Assembly: GCA_028871175.1 (NCBI GenBank)
Contig: JAGWNU010000002.1
Location: 1 to 64,000 of the forward strand
Length of the DNA: 64,000 nt
Reading direction: 5' to 3'
From: Burkholderiaceae bacterium
GTDB taxonomy: Bacteria; Pseudomonadota; Gammaproteobacteria; Burkholderiales; Burkholderiaceae
This document shows, piece by piece, positions 35,090 to 43,635 of this stretch. The position numbers and the translations under genes are program-made. The notes under the pieces were generated by a model, which worked only from the letters and a program-made list of their open reading frames with translations, had not been told where the DNA came from and did no database searches. Within the stretch, counting starts at the first letter, position 1, and each line of letters opens with the position of its first letter.

Positions 35090-36508
35090 TCAGTAGCCCC
35101 ACACCTGCATTTCATCCAGCGAGTAGCCCCACTGCGTAGCGCGCTGCGTGCCGTACATGCGGACATAGCGGCCGCTGCCCTTCAGGTTGGCGAGCGAGAC
35201 ATGGCCCCATGCCGCTCCCTTGGATGTCGAATAGATGCTCGTCCAGTTCACGCCGTCATTCGAAGTCTGGATGGAGTACACCTTGGCACCGGCGTCCCAG
35301 TACAGATCGACGCCCGTGATCGTGCGGATCGAGCCGAGGTCCACCTTCAGCCATTGCGTACCGGCGGCGCTGCCCTCGATCGAATCCCACCGCGTGCTGG
35401 TGGTGTTGCCGTCAAACGCATAGGCCGGGCCGAAGCTTGGGCTGTAGCTGGACGATGCACTGGCGGGCTTGCCCTGCGAGAGCAGCGTGACGGCCTGCGC
35501 GGCGACCGTGGTGCCGGCGTAGTAGTTCGAGCCGAGCTTGGCCTTGGTGGTGTCCGAGTTCACGCCGAACTGCGACAGGCTCCAGCGCTGGCCCGTACTC
35601 GCATCGCCCAGGTAGAGCTGGTAGCCGCCGGCGGTGGTCGACGAGAAGAACACGTAGTTGGTGCCGTTGACGGGCGACGGGTCGGAGTTGTTGCTGTTGC
35701 AGTCGTTGAGCGGGAGCTGGTTCGGCACGTCGCTCGGGTTGACCTTGGTGTAGATCTGGTCGGCCTGGCTGGTGGCATCCAGCCAGCGGGCGTAGAACAC
35801 CGTGCCGTCAGCGCGCACGATGGGGTAGTACGTGGCCAGGCCTGCCGGCGCGTCGAACGCGACGTTGGTTGTGCTGCCGATCGTCTGCTTGTACAGGCCC
35901 ATGCCTGAACCCGTGCCGGTTGCGTAGTAGACCGCGGTGCCATCCGGCGTCGCGAACGGCATCGAGTTTTCCACGCCGGGCGCCGTGCGCGTCAGGTTGA
36001 CGACCGACGTAAACACCGGGCCCGAGCTGGTGTACGACAGCGCGGCCTGCATCACGTCGCCGTTCTGCTTGAAGAGCAGCGATTTGCCGTCGGCGCTGAA
36101 CTTCGGGTCTTCATTGCGCGTCTGGCCGGTGCTGTTGGTCAGGTTGATCGGCAGGTTGCTCGTTCCCACCTGCCAGAAGAAGACGTTCCACGCGTTGTTC
36201 TTGATGCCCATGAACGCGAGCCACTTGCCGTCGGGGCTGAACACGGCGTTCATCGGGTCCTGGATACCCCAGGTGGTGTTCGACACCTGCGTGAGCGTGC
36301 GTGCGGCAAAGTCGTAAATGAAGATCTGGCTGGTCCCATCGCCGTAACTCACGTAGCTGTGATACGCGAGCTTGCCGGTCAGGCTGGCCGGAAAGGTGCT
36401 GTTCGATTGCGTGGTGGGATTGACGACGCAGCTGGCTTGAGCCGTGGCCGAGAAAAGGGCAAACGCCGCGCTGGCGATGATGCCCAGAGAAAGCAGAGGG
36501 TTGCGCAT
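35090..36508 (-). CDS. Secreted protein with TolB/PD40-like beta-propeller and discoidin (F5/8 type C) domain
   Basis: 472 residues with a clear Sec signal peptide cleaved near AQA-SCV (about residue 25). Residues 45-330 contain repeated blade-like motifs such as FSPDGKWLAFMG and FSADGKSLLFKQ, which resemble the PD40/TolB beta-propeller. The C-terminal part (about 345-470) with KPASASSSYSPSFGPAYAFDG and VDLGSIRTITGVDLYWDAG is a discoidin-type carbohydrate-binding domain. Together they suggest a secreted or outer surface glycan-binding protein. Catalytic residues are not evident. A long upstream leader region with inverted repeats (36509-37048) is described separately. Confidence 0.8.
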   Translation of the reverse strand: MRNPLLSLGIIASAAFALFSATAQASCVVNPTTQSNSTFPASLTGKLAYHSYVSYGDGTSQIFIYDFAARTLTQVSNTTWGIQDPMNAVFSPDGKWLAFMGIKNNAWNVFFWQVGTSNLPINLTNSTGQTRNEDPKFSADGKSLLFKQNGDVMQAALSYTSSGPVFTSVVNLTRTAPGVENSMPFATPDGTAVYYATGTGSGMGLYKQTIGSTTNVAFDAPAGLATYYPIVRADGTVFYARWLDATSQADQIYTKVNPSDVPNQLPLNDCNSNNSDPSPVNGTNYVFFSSTTAGGYQLYLGDASTGQRWSLSQFGVNSDTTKAKLGSNYYAGTTVAAQAVTLLSQGKPASASSSYSPSFGPAYAFDGNTTSTRWDSIEGSAAGTQWLKVDLGSIRTITGVDLYWDAGAKVYSIQTSNDGVNWTSIYSTSKGAAWGHVSLANLKGSGRYVRMYGTQRATQWGYSLDEMQVWGY

Positions 36509-37048
36509 GAAACGGGTACTTCCTAAGCAAGTGTCAGTGGTGCTTTCGTCCCTTCATGGCCTGCAGGCAAAGCTCCGCCATCTCGGGGCGGGCCCGAGTT
36601 GAAAAAGCGCCACAAACTTGGGGTGACGAGGCGATGAAGACGCGCCGCAAAAGACCCTGTTGCTTCGTACCGTCGTGCTTCTTGTCGGGGTCTCGACTAC
36701 ATCGAGAGGGCGAGTCGCGGACCAGACTGTAAGGGTTTCGCTGACAGTCCGAAACCCCAATAAGAAAGCCGTTCTTGCCCTAATTTCCGATGGTGGGCGC
36801 CGCGCGCCACATGCGCGTGTAAAGCTGACACGCCGATGCTGCACAACGTTGCTGACACGGCACGCGAACCGACTGAATTGTCATTTTTACCGCGTCGATT
36901 TGACGCGCCATCGCGGCGCGCGCTTTGCTGAGCGTTGCGCCCTCCTCGGCGGCCAGGATGCGGGTTGCGCACGCGACGATCAGCGCAGGTGAAAACATGC
37001 CGTCGCCAGGTGCACCGCATGGGATGTGGTGGCAGCCGACCGCTCGCG
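36509..37048. other. Long intergenic leader/promoter region with inverted repeats
   Basis: 540 bases without a convincing gene. On the minus strand this is the leader of the secreted propeller/discoidin gene. Inverted repeats seen: CTCGGG/CCCGAG (36582-36598), ATGGC/GCCAT (36556-36581), and an 8-bp GGGTTTCG/CGAAACCC repeat (36733-36757). The last overlaps a second GACTGT/ACAGTC repeat, so the two could form competing hairpins. No known riboswitch pattern was matched. Confidence 0.45.
36733..36757. repeat. 8-bp inverted repeat with overlapping alternative repeat
   Basis: GGGTTTCG (36733-36740) and CGAAACCC (36750-36757) around a 9-base loop. An alternative GACTGT...ACAGTC pairing overlaps it. 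Function unknown; an operator or a leader hairpin are both possible. Confidence 0.5.
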
Positions 37049-38833
37049 CTAGGCCGTGGCCGGCACGGGCAGCGTCGGCCGCAGTGCTTCGATATGGAAG
37101 CCGTTGTCGCTCTGCTTGGCACGACGCTTGGCAAGCGCGGCCGCCGTGCCGATGTCGTCGCTGTTGCGCGCGGCCCCCGGAAGGACATGCAGTGCGCCCA
37201 CCGCCATCGTCACGAAGCGGAAGAACGCCGGCAACCCCTTGCGGTCTTCGGCGTGGATGCCGCCGGCGGCGCGATCGGCCGGGGTGTACATGGCCAGCGC
37301 GTTCGTGTTGAAGATTGCGATGGCCTGTTCGATGCGGGTGCGCCAGTCGGCGCTCTGGAACAGGATCAGGAAGTCGTCGCCGCCGACGTGGCCGAGAAAG
37401 TCGCGTGTGGGCTCGCATGCGTCAGCCAGCGCGGCGGCGGCCATCTTCAGCATTTCGTCGCCCTGCCAGTAGCCGTACTGGTCGTTGAAGGGTTTGAAGT
37501 GATTCAGATCCACATAACAGGCGTAGAACGCCGTACGTGCCTCCAGCAGGCGCTCAATGTGCAGGTTCAGCGGAATGTTGCCGGGCAGGAACGTGAGCGG
37601 GTTGGCGTAGCGCGCGGCTTCGATGCGGATCTCGGTGACGGTGCGTACCAGTTCTTCGCCGGTGCCCAGGCCCAGATACCGGCCGTGCTCGGTGATGATG
37701 AAGCCGTCGGTCAGGTAGCGCTGGTCTTCGCTCATCAGCAGTGCGGACATATCTTCGAGCGAAGCGGATTTTTCCACCAGTACCGGCTGCCGGTTGGCAA
37801 ACGCCAGCGCCGGCTTCTTGCCGTACAGCTCGCGGTGATAGGGCATCGCATAGCGGTCGATGAAGGCGCGGCGCGCGATCAAGGCCAGCGGCCGCTCGTC
37901 TTCGTCGAGCAACGCCACGGCGTGCAGGTCGGGGTGGCGGTTGAATAGGTGGAGCACGTCGTCATTGCTGCAGCGCAGGGACAGGGTGGGCGCGACACGC
38001 AGCAGCTTGCCTGCCGTGATGGCGCGCCATCCCACCCGCACCGCCTGCGGAAAGACGGCAATCTGCGATGACTGCAGCACGCGTGCCGCGTGGCTCGACA
38101 TATCCTCGGCAGGCTTGTCGAGTGGCCTTGCCAGGAAGAAACCCTGCCCGAAGCGGATGCCGAGGTCGCGCACCACACCCAGCTCATCCTCGGTCTCGAG
38201 CCCTTCGGCAATGATGCTCGTCGCGCTGCCCTTGAGCGTCTGTTGCAGCGAGCGGGTCATCTCCAGCTTTGCCGGATGCTTCGCTATGTCGCGCAGAAAA
38301 TACTTGTCCAGTTTGACGAAGTCGGGCGTCAATTCGATCAGCAGGTTCAGGTTGGCGTTGCCTGTGCCGAAATCGTCGAGGGCGCATTGCATGCCAAAGT
38401 CACGGGCGACCGAGAGCGCGTTGGCAAAGCTCGCGAGGTCGTCGATGGGTGTCTGTTCGGTCAGCTCGATGACAATGCGCGAGGGCTGCAGGTCGTGGTC
38501 GGCGATGGCGTGCAGCAGGCGGGCATGGTCTTGCAGCAACTCGTGCACCCCGAAGGCACTGAAGTTGAGGAACAGCTTGCCCGGCAGCCGCATGGCCGAG
38601 AACCGTTCGATCGCCAGCCGCGCTGCGGTCGTCTCCAGCGCGATCGCCCCTGCCGTGTCGGTGGCTGCCGCGAACAGCGCGGCGGGTGACTCCAAGGTCG
38701 AGCCCGCCGGCCCGCGCAGCAGGGCCTCGTAACCGAAGACTTCGGCGGTGGACAGTCGGAAGATCGGCTGGAACACCGTGCGCAGCATCTCGGGGGCGAT
38801 ACCCGGCGGCAAGGGAAGCGGCGATGAGGTCAT
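37049..38833 (-). CDS. EAL-CBS-GGDEF domain protein (c-di-GMP turnover)
   Basis: 594 residues from ATG 38831-38833. The order is EAL phosphodiesterase domain (about 15-255) with EALLRG at 36-41, the metal/catalytic motifs ELTE, DDFGTG, KLDK and EGLE intact; then paired CBS-like region (about 275-420, with HAVALLDEDERPLALI and DGFIITEHGRYLGLG) and a GGDEF domain whose signature reads GGDDF (484-488). So the phosphodiesterase looks competent and the cyclase degenerate. It could lower c-di-GMP in response to an adenylate ligand. c-di-GMP activates PgaCD in E. coli, so a link to the pga operon here is possible but unproven. Confidence 0.88.
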   Translation of the reverse strand: MTSSPLPLPPGIAPEMLRTVFQPIFRLSTAEVFGYEALLRGPAGSTLESPAALFAAATDTAGAIALETTAARLAIERFSAMRLPGKLFLNFSAFGVHELLQDHARLLHAIADHDLQPSRIVIELTEQTPIDDLASFANALSVARDFGMQCALDDFGTGNANLNLLIELTPDFVKLDKYFLRDIAKHPAKLEMTRSLQQTLKGSATSIIAEGLETEDELGVVRDLGIRFGQGFFLARPLDKPAEDMSSHAARVLQSSQIAVFPQAVRVGWRAITAGKLLRVAPTLSLRCSNDDVLHLFNRHPDLHAVALLDEDERPLALIARRAFIDRYAMPYHRELYGKKPALAFANRQPVLVEKSASLEDMSALLMSEDQRYLTDGFIITEHGRYLGLGTGEELVRTVTEIRIEAARYANPLTFLPGNIPLNLHIERLLEARTAFYACYVDLNHFKPFNDQYGYWQGDEMLKMAAAALADACEPTRDFLGHVGGDDFLILFQSADWRTRIEQAIAIFNTNALAMYTPADRAAGGIHAEDRKGLPAFFRFVTMAVGALHVLPGAARNSDDIGTAAALAKRRAKQSDNGFHIEALRPTLPVPATA

Positions 38834-39014
38834 GACGTTGGACGCAAGCTCGGATATTCCGCTAAACGGACCGCTGAACACAGAGTTGAATGAACTTTTT
38901 GTGACGCACGGCGCGGCGCGGGTTGGCGGCCTGCGCTCCCCACCACGGAGGGGCGTGCGTCAGAATGCAGCGCGCGTCTGCATCTTCGCGGTGCGTCATC
39001 CATTCCTATCGTGC

Positions 39015-39045
39015 TTGACCCTCACACCGTGTGGGGTCGTAGCCT
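39015..39045 (+). promoter_or_regulatory. MerR-type promoter with 19-bp spacer
   Basis: -35-like TTGACC (39015-39020) and -10-like TAGCCT (39040-39045) are separated by exactly 19 bp, the overlong spacer typical of promoters activated by MerR-family regulators. The spacer contains an imperfect CACAC/GTGTG dyad. It directly precedes a decayed MerR-family gene. Confidence 0.65.
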
Positions 39046-39077
39046 GCAACCCAGCCAGAAGACAGGAGCCGGTCCTG

Positions 39078-39460
39078 TTGAAAGTGGGCGATCTCGACAG
39101 GATCTGTCGGCGCATGCGCTGCAATGCATGCGCGAGAACTTCGGCAAGCGCGCCAATGCATGGCCGACCCTGATTGCAGAGGTGCGCCAGCATCTGGCCA
39201 AGGGCACGCCACCGCATGCGCCGGCGATGCAGAGGCTTGCGCGGCAGTGGATCAGCCTGTTCCGCTCTGCCGCCGGTGGCGATCCGCAAACGCAAGCCAA
39301 GATGCGCCTGGCGAAGGAGCCGGAGCCGGAACGGTCGGCCCGCCCGTGGATGGGGCCGGACCTGATTGCCTATGCGCGGGAGGCGATGGAGGGGTCGATG
39401 AAGGCCGCATGGCGGCGGCGCCGCAGACGGCGGGTTCCATCGGGTTTCGATGATGATTCG
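39078..39460 (+). pseudogene. Disrupted MerR-family regulator with TipAS-like C-terminal domain
   Basis: A TTG at 39078, with AGGAG at good spacing, encodes LKVGDL, the first residues of a MerR helix-turn-helix. The sequence then diverges from that family. The C-terminal effector part, of the TipAS antibiotic-recognition type, resumes in another frame as MRENFGKRANAWPTLIAEV, RQWISLFRSAAGGDPQTQAK and following residues (about 39121-39410). So most of the DNA-binding domain has been deleted and the remaining pieces are out of frame. The own MerR-type promoter at 39015-39045 is still recognisable. Confidence 0.65.
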
Positions 39461-39487
39461 GTGGGCCCGCCAGTCGCTCACACAAAA

Positions 39488-40372
39488 TCAGGCGGCCTCG
39501 TCCGTGGAAAGCCCGACCGCGTCGAGTTCGCGCATCGCATCGCCCGGCAACGTCATGGCCGCCGCACCCAGGTTCTCGCGCAGGTGGGCAACCGACGAGG
39601 TGCCCGGGATCACCAGAATGTTTGGCGACCGGTGCAGCAGCCAGGCGAGTGCGGTCTGCATCGGTGTTGCGCCGAGCCGCGCTGCCACAGCGTTGAGCGT
39701 GGACGATTGCAGCGGGTTGAACCCGCCCAGCGGAAAGAACGGGACGTACGCAATGCCGTCGCGGGCCAATGCGTCGATCAGCCCGTCGTCGTTTCTGTGG
39801 GCAAGGTTGTAGTGGTTCTGCACGCAGACGATGTCGCAGATCCGCCGTCCTTCCGCGATCTGGTTGGCCGTGACGTTGCTCAGCCCGATGTGTCGCACGA
39901 GCCCCTGCCGCTGCAGTTCGGCCAAGGCTGTCATCGGTGCCTCGATCGACCCTTCGGCCGGGCCGTGCGTGTCGAACATGATCCGCAAGTTCACCACGTC
40001 CAGGACATCCAGGCCGAGGTTGCGCAGGTTGTCGTGCACGGCGTCGGTCAGCGCCTGCGTGGAGAATGCCGGCAGCCAGGCGCCGTTGTCGTCGCGCACG
40101 GCGCCAATCTTGGTGACGATGAGCAGATCGTCGCGATAGGGATGCAAGGCTTCGCGGATCAATTGATTCGTGATGTGCGGGCCGTAGAAGTCGCTCGTGT
40201 CGATATGGTTGATGCCCGAGGCAACGGCTTCACGCAATACGGCATGTGCCGCGTCGCGATCCTTGGGCGGGCCAAAGACGCCGGGCCCCGCGAGCTGCAT
40301 GGCGCCATAGCCGAGGCGTTGCACGCGGTGGCCGCCGATGGAAAACGTGCCGGACTGAACGATGGGGGACAT
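39488..40372 (-). CDS. Aldo/keto reductase
   Basis: 294-residue (beta/alpha)8 NADPH oxidoreductase. The ATG at 40370-40372 follows AGGAG at 7 bp. The catalytic tetrad region shows HIDTSDFYGPH (Asp, Tyr), a Lys in IVTKIGAV; the fourth residue, normally His, is not clear in the NLRIMFD stretch. The C-terminal cofactor motif VIPGTSSVAHLRENLGA is present. The closest class is the plant-type/PdxI or YajO-like oxidoreductases with short length. It is divergent from a LysR regulator across about 100 bp holding an inverted repeat, suggesting regulation by that protein. Confidence 0.85.
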   Translation of the reverse strand: MSPIVQSGTFSIGGHRVQRLGYGAMQLAGPGVFGPPKDRDAAHAVLREAVASGINHIDTSDFYGPHITNQLIREALHPYRDDLLIVTKIGAVRDDNGAWLPAFSTQALTDAVHDNLRNLGLDVLDVVNLRIMFDTHGPAEGSIEAPMTALAELQRQGLVRHIGLSNVTANQIAEGRRICDIVCVQNHYNLAHRNDDGLIDALARDGIAYVPFFPLGGFNPLQSSTLNAVAARLGATPMQTALAWLLHRSPNILVIPGTSSVAHLRENLGAAAMTLPGDAMRELDAVGLSTDEAA

Positions 40373-40455
40373 GGTCACACTCCTGTGTCAAAGACGAGGT
40401 GACGGCAGATTAGGCGTAAGCGCCGTGCGCGATAAGGGGACATAATCCGCACGGG

Positions 40456-40475
40456 TTGTACGAAAAATCGAACAA
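40456..40475. promoter_or_regulatory. Inverted repeat between AKR and LysR genes (putative LysR operator)
   Basis: TTGTACGA-AAAA-TCGAACAA matches in 7 of 8 positions of its arms and fits the T-N11-A style of LysR-type sites. The second arm ends on the first base of the lysR start codon, which would allow direct autorepression. Confidence 0.65.
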
Positions 40476-41377
40476 TGAAAGTCGATCTGGGTGATCTGAA
40501 TGCCTTCGTGGCGGTGGCGCAAGCCAAGGGCTTTCGCGAAGGCGCGCGGCTGATGGGCGCGAGCGCATCGGGGCTGAGTGAGGCGGTGCGGCGGCTGGAG
40601 ACGCAACTCGGTGTGCGACTGCTGAACCGCACCACGCGCAGCGTTTCACCCACCGAAGCGGGGCAGCGTCTGCTGACCCGCCTGCGACCGGCGCTGGGCG
40701 AAGTGGAAGCTGCGCTCGATGTGGTCAACAGCTTCCGCGAAAGACCGGCCGGCACCCTGAAGCTCAATGTGCCGATGAGTGCCGCGCGGCTCGTGCTGCC
40801 GGCCATCATTCCGGGCTTTCTCGCCGCTTATCCCGAGATACAGCTGGAGGTCGTGGCCGAAGAGAGTTTTGTCGACATCCTGGCCGCTGGCTTCGACGCA
40901 GGCATCCGCTATGACGAGCGGCTCGAACAGGACATGATCGCCGTCCCGATCGGGCCACGAACGCAGCGGTTTGCAACCGCGGCGGCGCCCGGCTATCTCG
41001 ATCGACGTGGCCGCCCCGCGCATCCGCGGGACCTGCTCGACCACGCCTGTCTGCGCGGGCGCTTTGCAAGCGGCGCGATGCCGCCCTGGGAATTCGAGCG
41101 CGACGGCGAAGTGGTCAATGTGGACCCGTCTGGGCCGCTGCTCGTCCGCATCGGCGGCGCGACCGATCTTGTCGTGGACGCCGCCGTGGCGGGCATCGGT
41201 GTCGTGCATCTGTACGAAGACTGGCTGCGCCCGCATCTGGCGAGCGGTGCGCTCGAACCTGTGCTCGAGGCGTGGTGGCGGCCATTTCCTGGGCCGTATC
41301 TCTACTATCCGGGGCGGCGGCTCGTACCGGCCCCGCTCCGGGCGTTCATCGATTTCATCAAGGTCGGTACCGCCTAG
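40475..41377 (+). CDS. LysR-family transcriptional regulator
   Basis: 300 residues. The N-terminal winged helix (about residues 1-62) shows DLNAFVAVAQAKGFREGARLMG and SEAVRRLETQLGVRLLNRTTR; the C-terminal part is the periplasmic-binding-like effector domain (about 90-295). Divergent from the aldo/keto reductase and probably its regulator. The ATG is embedded in the end of the putative operator and has no ribosome binding site, so the message may be leaderless, or translation may begin elsewhere. The inducer is unknown. Confidence 0.88.
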   Translation: MKVDLGDLNAFVAVAQAKGFREGARLMGASASGLSEAVRRLETQLGVRLLNRTTRSVSPTEAGQRLLTRLRPALGEVEAALDVVNSFRERPAGTLKLNVPMSAARLVLPAIIPGFLAAYPEIQLEVVAEESFVDILAAGFDAGIRYDERLEQDMIAVPIGPRTQRFATAAAPGYLDRRGRPAHPRDLLDHACLRGRFASGAMPPWEFERDGEVVNVDPSGPLLVRIGGATDLVVDAAVAGIGVVHLYEDWLRPHLASGALEPVLEAWWRPFPGPYLYYPGRRLVPAPLRAFIDFIKVGTA

Positions 41378-41640
41378 CACGCCGTCTCGTTTGCCTTCGG
41401 GCTTGGGCCGCCCCTCTTCTGAAGCGGCGCGCGTCGCCCGGCCGCCTTGCGCACGGGGTCCGGTGGGCCTTGCGGCTTGGCTGGTCCCGCTGGCCCCGGA
41501 CGCAGGCTTCCGGTGCGGACATTGAGGGGGCGAGTGCGATCACGGGCAGACCGAGCGCGCGTGCGCCCGTCGACCCGCAAGAAAAAACGCCCGCCGGCAA
41601 GCCGGTCGGGCGTTTGTCGTCACGCGAGGGTGCCGATGTT
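41378..41640. other. Intergenic region between lysR and the APC permease gene
   Basis: 263 bases between convergent genes. No supported gene was seen. The region carries a clear terminator near its right end, listed separately; the left two thirds are GC-rich without obvious features. Confidence 0.4.
41587..41615 (-). terminator. Rho-independent terminator after the APC permease gene
   Basis: Stem ACGCCCG (41587-41593) / CGGGCGT (41607-41613) with an inner CCGGC/GCCGG pairing. On the minus strand it is followed by TTTTTT (complement of 41582-41586), so it ends the permease transcript; on the plus strand it is followed by TTTGTC and could act weakly for lysR. Confidence 0.85.
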
Positions 41641-43275
41641 TCAGGCGCGTTGCGGGACGGCGCGCGGCGCACGCCGGGTGTCGCGCACTTGCACGTCGTC
41701 ATGCACGTGCTCCACCTCATCCAGGTAGCGCGTATGCCAGCCGCTGTTCACGCCCCAGTGATAGAAGCCCAGCGAGACGGCCGCGACGATGCCCATGTCC
41801 CAGCCGTATGGAATCCACCCGAGGCCGCCGAATTCCTTGCTCCCGCAATACGACAGGGCAGCGATGGTGGGCAGGTACGCGATCATCCAGCCGGCACCCT
41901 TCACCTCGCGCTTGAAGTCGGGCCAGCCGGCCTTCGCCTGGTAGTAGAAGTACACGGGCAGCGCCACCAGCATCAGCACGATGATCTCGCCGGTCAGCGG
42001 CCACTTCGCCCAGTAGAGGATCAGCGAGGCGCACACGAAGGCGAACGGCGCCACCAGCGACAGGCCCGCCAGGCGCAGCGGGCGATGCAGTTGTGGCGAC
42101 GTGCGGCGTAGCGACATCACGCTGATCGGCCCCGTCAGGTACGAAATGACGGTAGCCACCGAAATGACGGCAGCCAGCGCACCCCAGCCGCGGAAGAAGA
42201 ACAGGAAGATGAACGACACGCCCAGGTTGAACCACATGGCCGGACGCGACACGCCAAACACCGGGTGCACGCGGCCGAAGATGGCCGGCAGCGTGTTGTT
42301 GCGCTCCATCGCGTAGATCATGCGCGTGGTGGTGGCCATGTACGTGCTGCCGGTGCCCGAGGGGCTCACGAAGGCGTCGATGTACAGGACGATCGCCAGC
42401 CAGTTCAGGTTGAGCGCAATCGCCAGCTGGGCAAACGGCGAGTGGAAATCGATGCCGTGCCAGCCGTTGACGAGCGATGCCGGCGGCACGGCGCCCAGGA
42501 AGGCGATCTGCAGGGCGACGTAGATCACGGCCGCCAGCAGGATCGAGCCGATCACCGCGATCGGTACGTTACGCCCGGGGTTGCGTGCCTCGCCCGCCAG
42601 GTTGATCGGGCTCTGGAAGCCATTGAAGGCGAACACGATGCCGCTGGTGGCGATGGCGGTCAGCACCGCCGACCAGCCGTATGGGGCGAAGCTCTGCCCG
42701 CCCTCGGTCATGCCGAAGTTGCCGGGGTGGAAGCCCGCGGCCATCAGCGCGACAGCCGTCGCCACCGGAATGATGAACTTGAAGATGGTGATGGCGTTGT
42801 TGGCCTTGGCAAACACCTTCACGCCCCAGTAGTTCAGCAGGAAGTACACGATCACGAGCAGCGCGGAGAGCACCAGGCCCAGCGGCGTCAGTTCGCCGTG
42901 TTGGAACAGGGCCTGTGCCCATGCCCAGGGCCAGCTGCTCATGTACTGGATCGACGCCTCGGCCTCGATGGGGATGACGGTGACGATGGCGATCCAGTTG
43001 GCCCAGGCGGCCACGAAGCCCACCAGCGAGCCATGCGAGTAGCGTGCATAGCGCACCATGCCGCCCGATTCCGGAAACATGGCGCCCAGTTCGGCATACG
43101 TGAGGGCGATGGCCAGGATCACGATGGCACCGATGACCCAGGTGAAGATGGCCGCAGGACCTGCGACCTGTGCGGCATGACCGGCGCCAAACAGCCAGCC
43201 CGAACCGATGATGGAGCCCAGGCCGGTGAGCATCAGGGGCCAGGCGCCGAGGTTGCGTTGTACGTGTTTTTCCAA
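41641..43275 (-). CDS. APC-family amino acid permease
   Basis: Inner membrane amino acid transporter of 544 residues, started at a TTG (43273-43275) that has GGTGGAG at good spacing; no suitable ATG is available near the conserved N-terminus, and upstream residues look non-native. Twelve to thirteen spans are visible. TM1 contains GLGSIIGSGWLFGAG, the unwound Gly-rich substrate site of APC carriers. The C-terminal tail is hydrophilic and charged. The substrate cannot be read from sequence. It is divergent from the MATE gene and ends in a strong terminator. Confidence 0.88.
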   Translation of the reverse strand: MEKHVQRNLGAWPLMLTGLGSIIGSGWLFGAGHAAQVAGPAAIFTWVIGAIVILAIALTYAELGAMFPESGGMVRYARYSHGSLVGFVAAWANWIAIVTVIPIEAEASIQYMSSWPWAWAQALFQHGELTPLGLVLSALLVIVYFLLNYWGVKVFAKANNAITIFKFIIPVATAVALMAAGFHPGNFGMTEGGQSFAPYGWSAVLTAIATSGIVFAFNGFQSPINLAGEARNPGRNVPIAVIGSILLAAVIYVALQIAFLGAVPPASLVNGWHGIDFHSPFAQLAIALNLNWLAIVLYIDAFVSPSGTGSTYMATTTRMIYAMERNNTLPAIFGRVHPVFGVSRPAMWFNLGVSFIFLFFFRGWGALAAVISVATVISYLTGPISVMSLRRTSPQLHRPLRLAGLSLVAPFAFVCASLILYWAKWPLTGEIIVLMLVALPVYFYYQAKAGWPDFKREVKGAGWMIAYLPTIAALSYCGSKEFGGLGWIPYGWDMGIVAAVSLGFYHWGVNSGWHTRYLDEVEHVHDDVQVRDTRRAPRAVPQRA

Positions 43276-43635
43276 GAGCAGTCTCCACCCCGGCGAGTCG
43301 GAGGCTCGACAGGGCATCGCGGTGTGTTGACCAGTCCGCTTAGTTCTACCGAGGCGACGCCGTTTTGGCATCGCCCACCGTCCTGCGTCGTGGGTGTCAC
43401 TGCGCAGAACATGCGTGTGCCGGTTGATGCGTAGCATCAGCCGAACCTGTCCGGCCGCGATGAAAGTCAGGACACGGTGCCTGCCCTCCGGGGGGATTCG
43501 CGTATAGTCACCAGCGACGTTGTGCGGGGTGCCGCACTTGCCGCCCGATGCCGGAACTCGCAATGGGGCGCAATGATAGCGAAATCGGTCGCGGTTGCAC
43601 CGCCTTTTTCATCGTCCCTCGCAGTTTTCTATCGC
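43276..43635. other. Divergent promoter region between APC permease and MATE genes
   Basis: 360 bases without a supported gene. The promoters of both neighbours must lie here. A near-perfect 10-bp inverted repeat with a 3-base loop (43421-43443) is the only clear structure seen. Confidence 0.4.
43421..43443. repeat. Near-perfect inverted repeat in the APC-MATE gap
   Basis: Arms CGGTTGATGC and GCATCAGCCG around GTA pair in 9 of 10 positions. Could be an operator or a hairpin; no T-run follows on either strand. Confidence 0.55.

Noticed and set aside
36540..36620. Possible c-di-GMP class I riboswitch in the leader of the secreted propeller gene
   Set aside because: A GGGACG-AAAGC stretch resembles part of the motif, but the other conserved segment and the tetraloop hairpin are not found.
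39011..40402. 463-codon plus-strand frame spanning the TipAS remnant and the aldo/keto reductase
   Set aside because: Only the first part matches a TipAS domain; the rest is antisense to an intact aldo/keto reductase gene.
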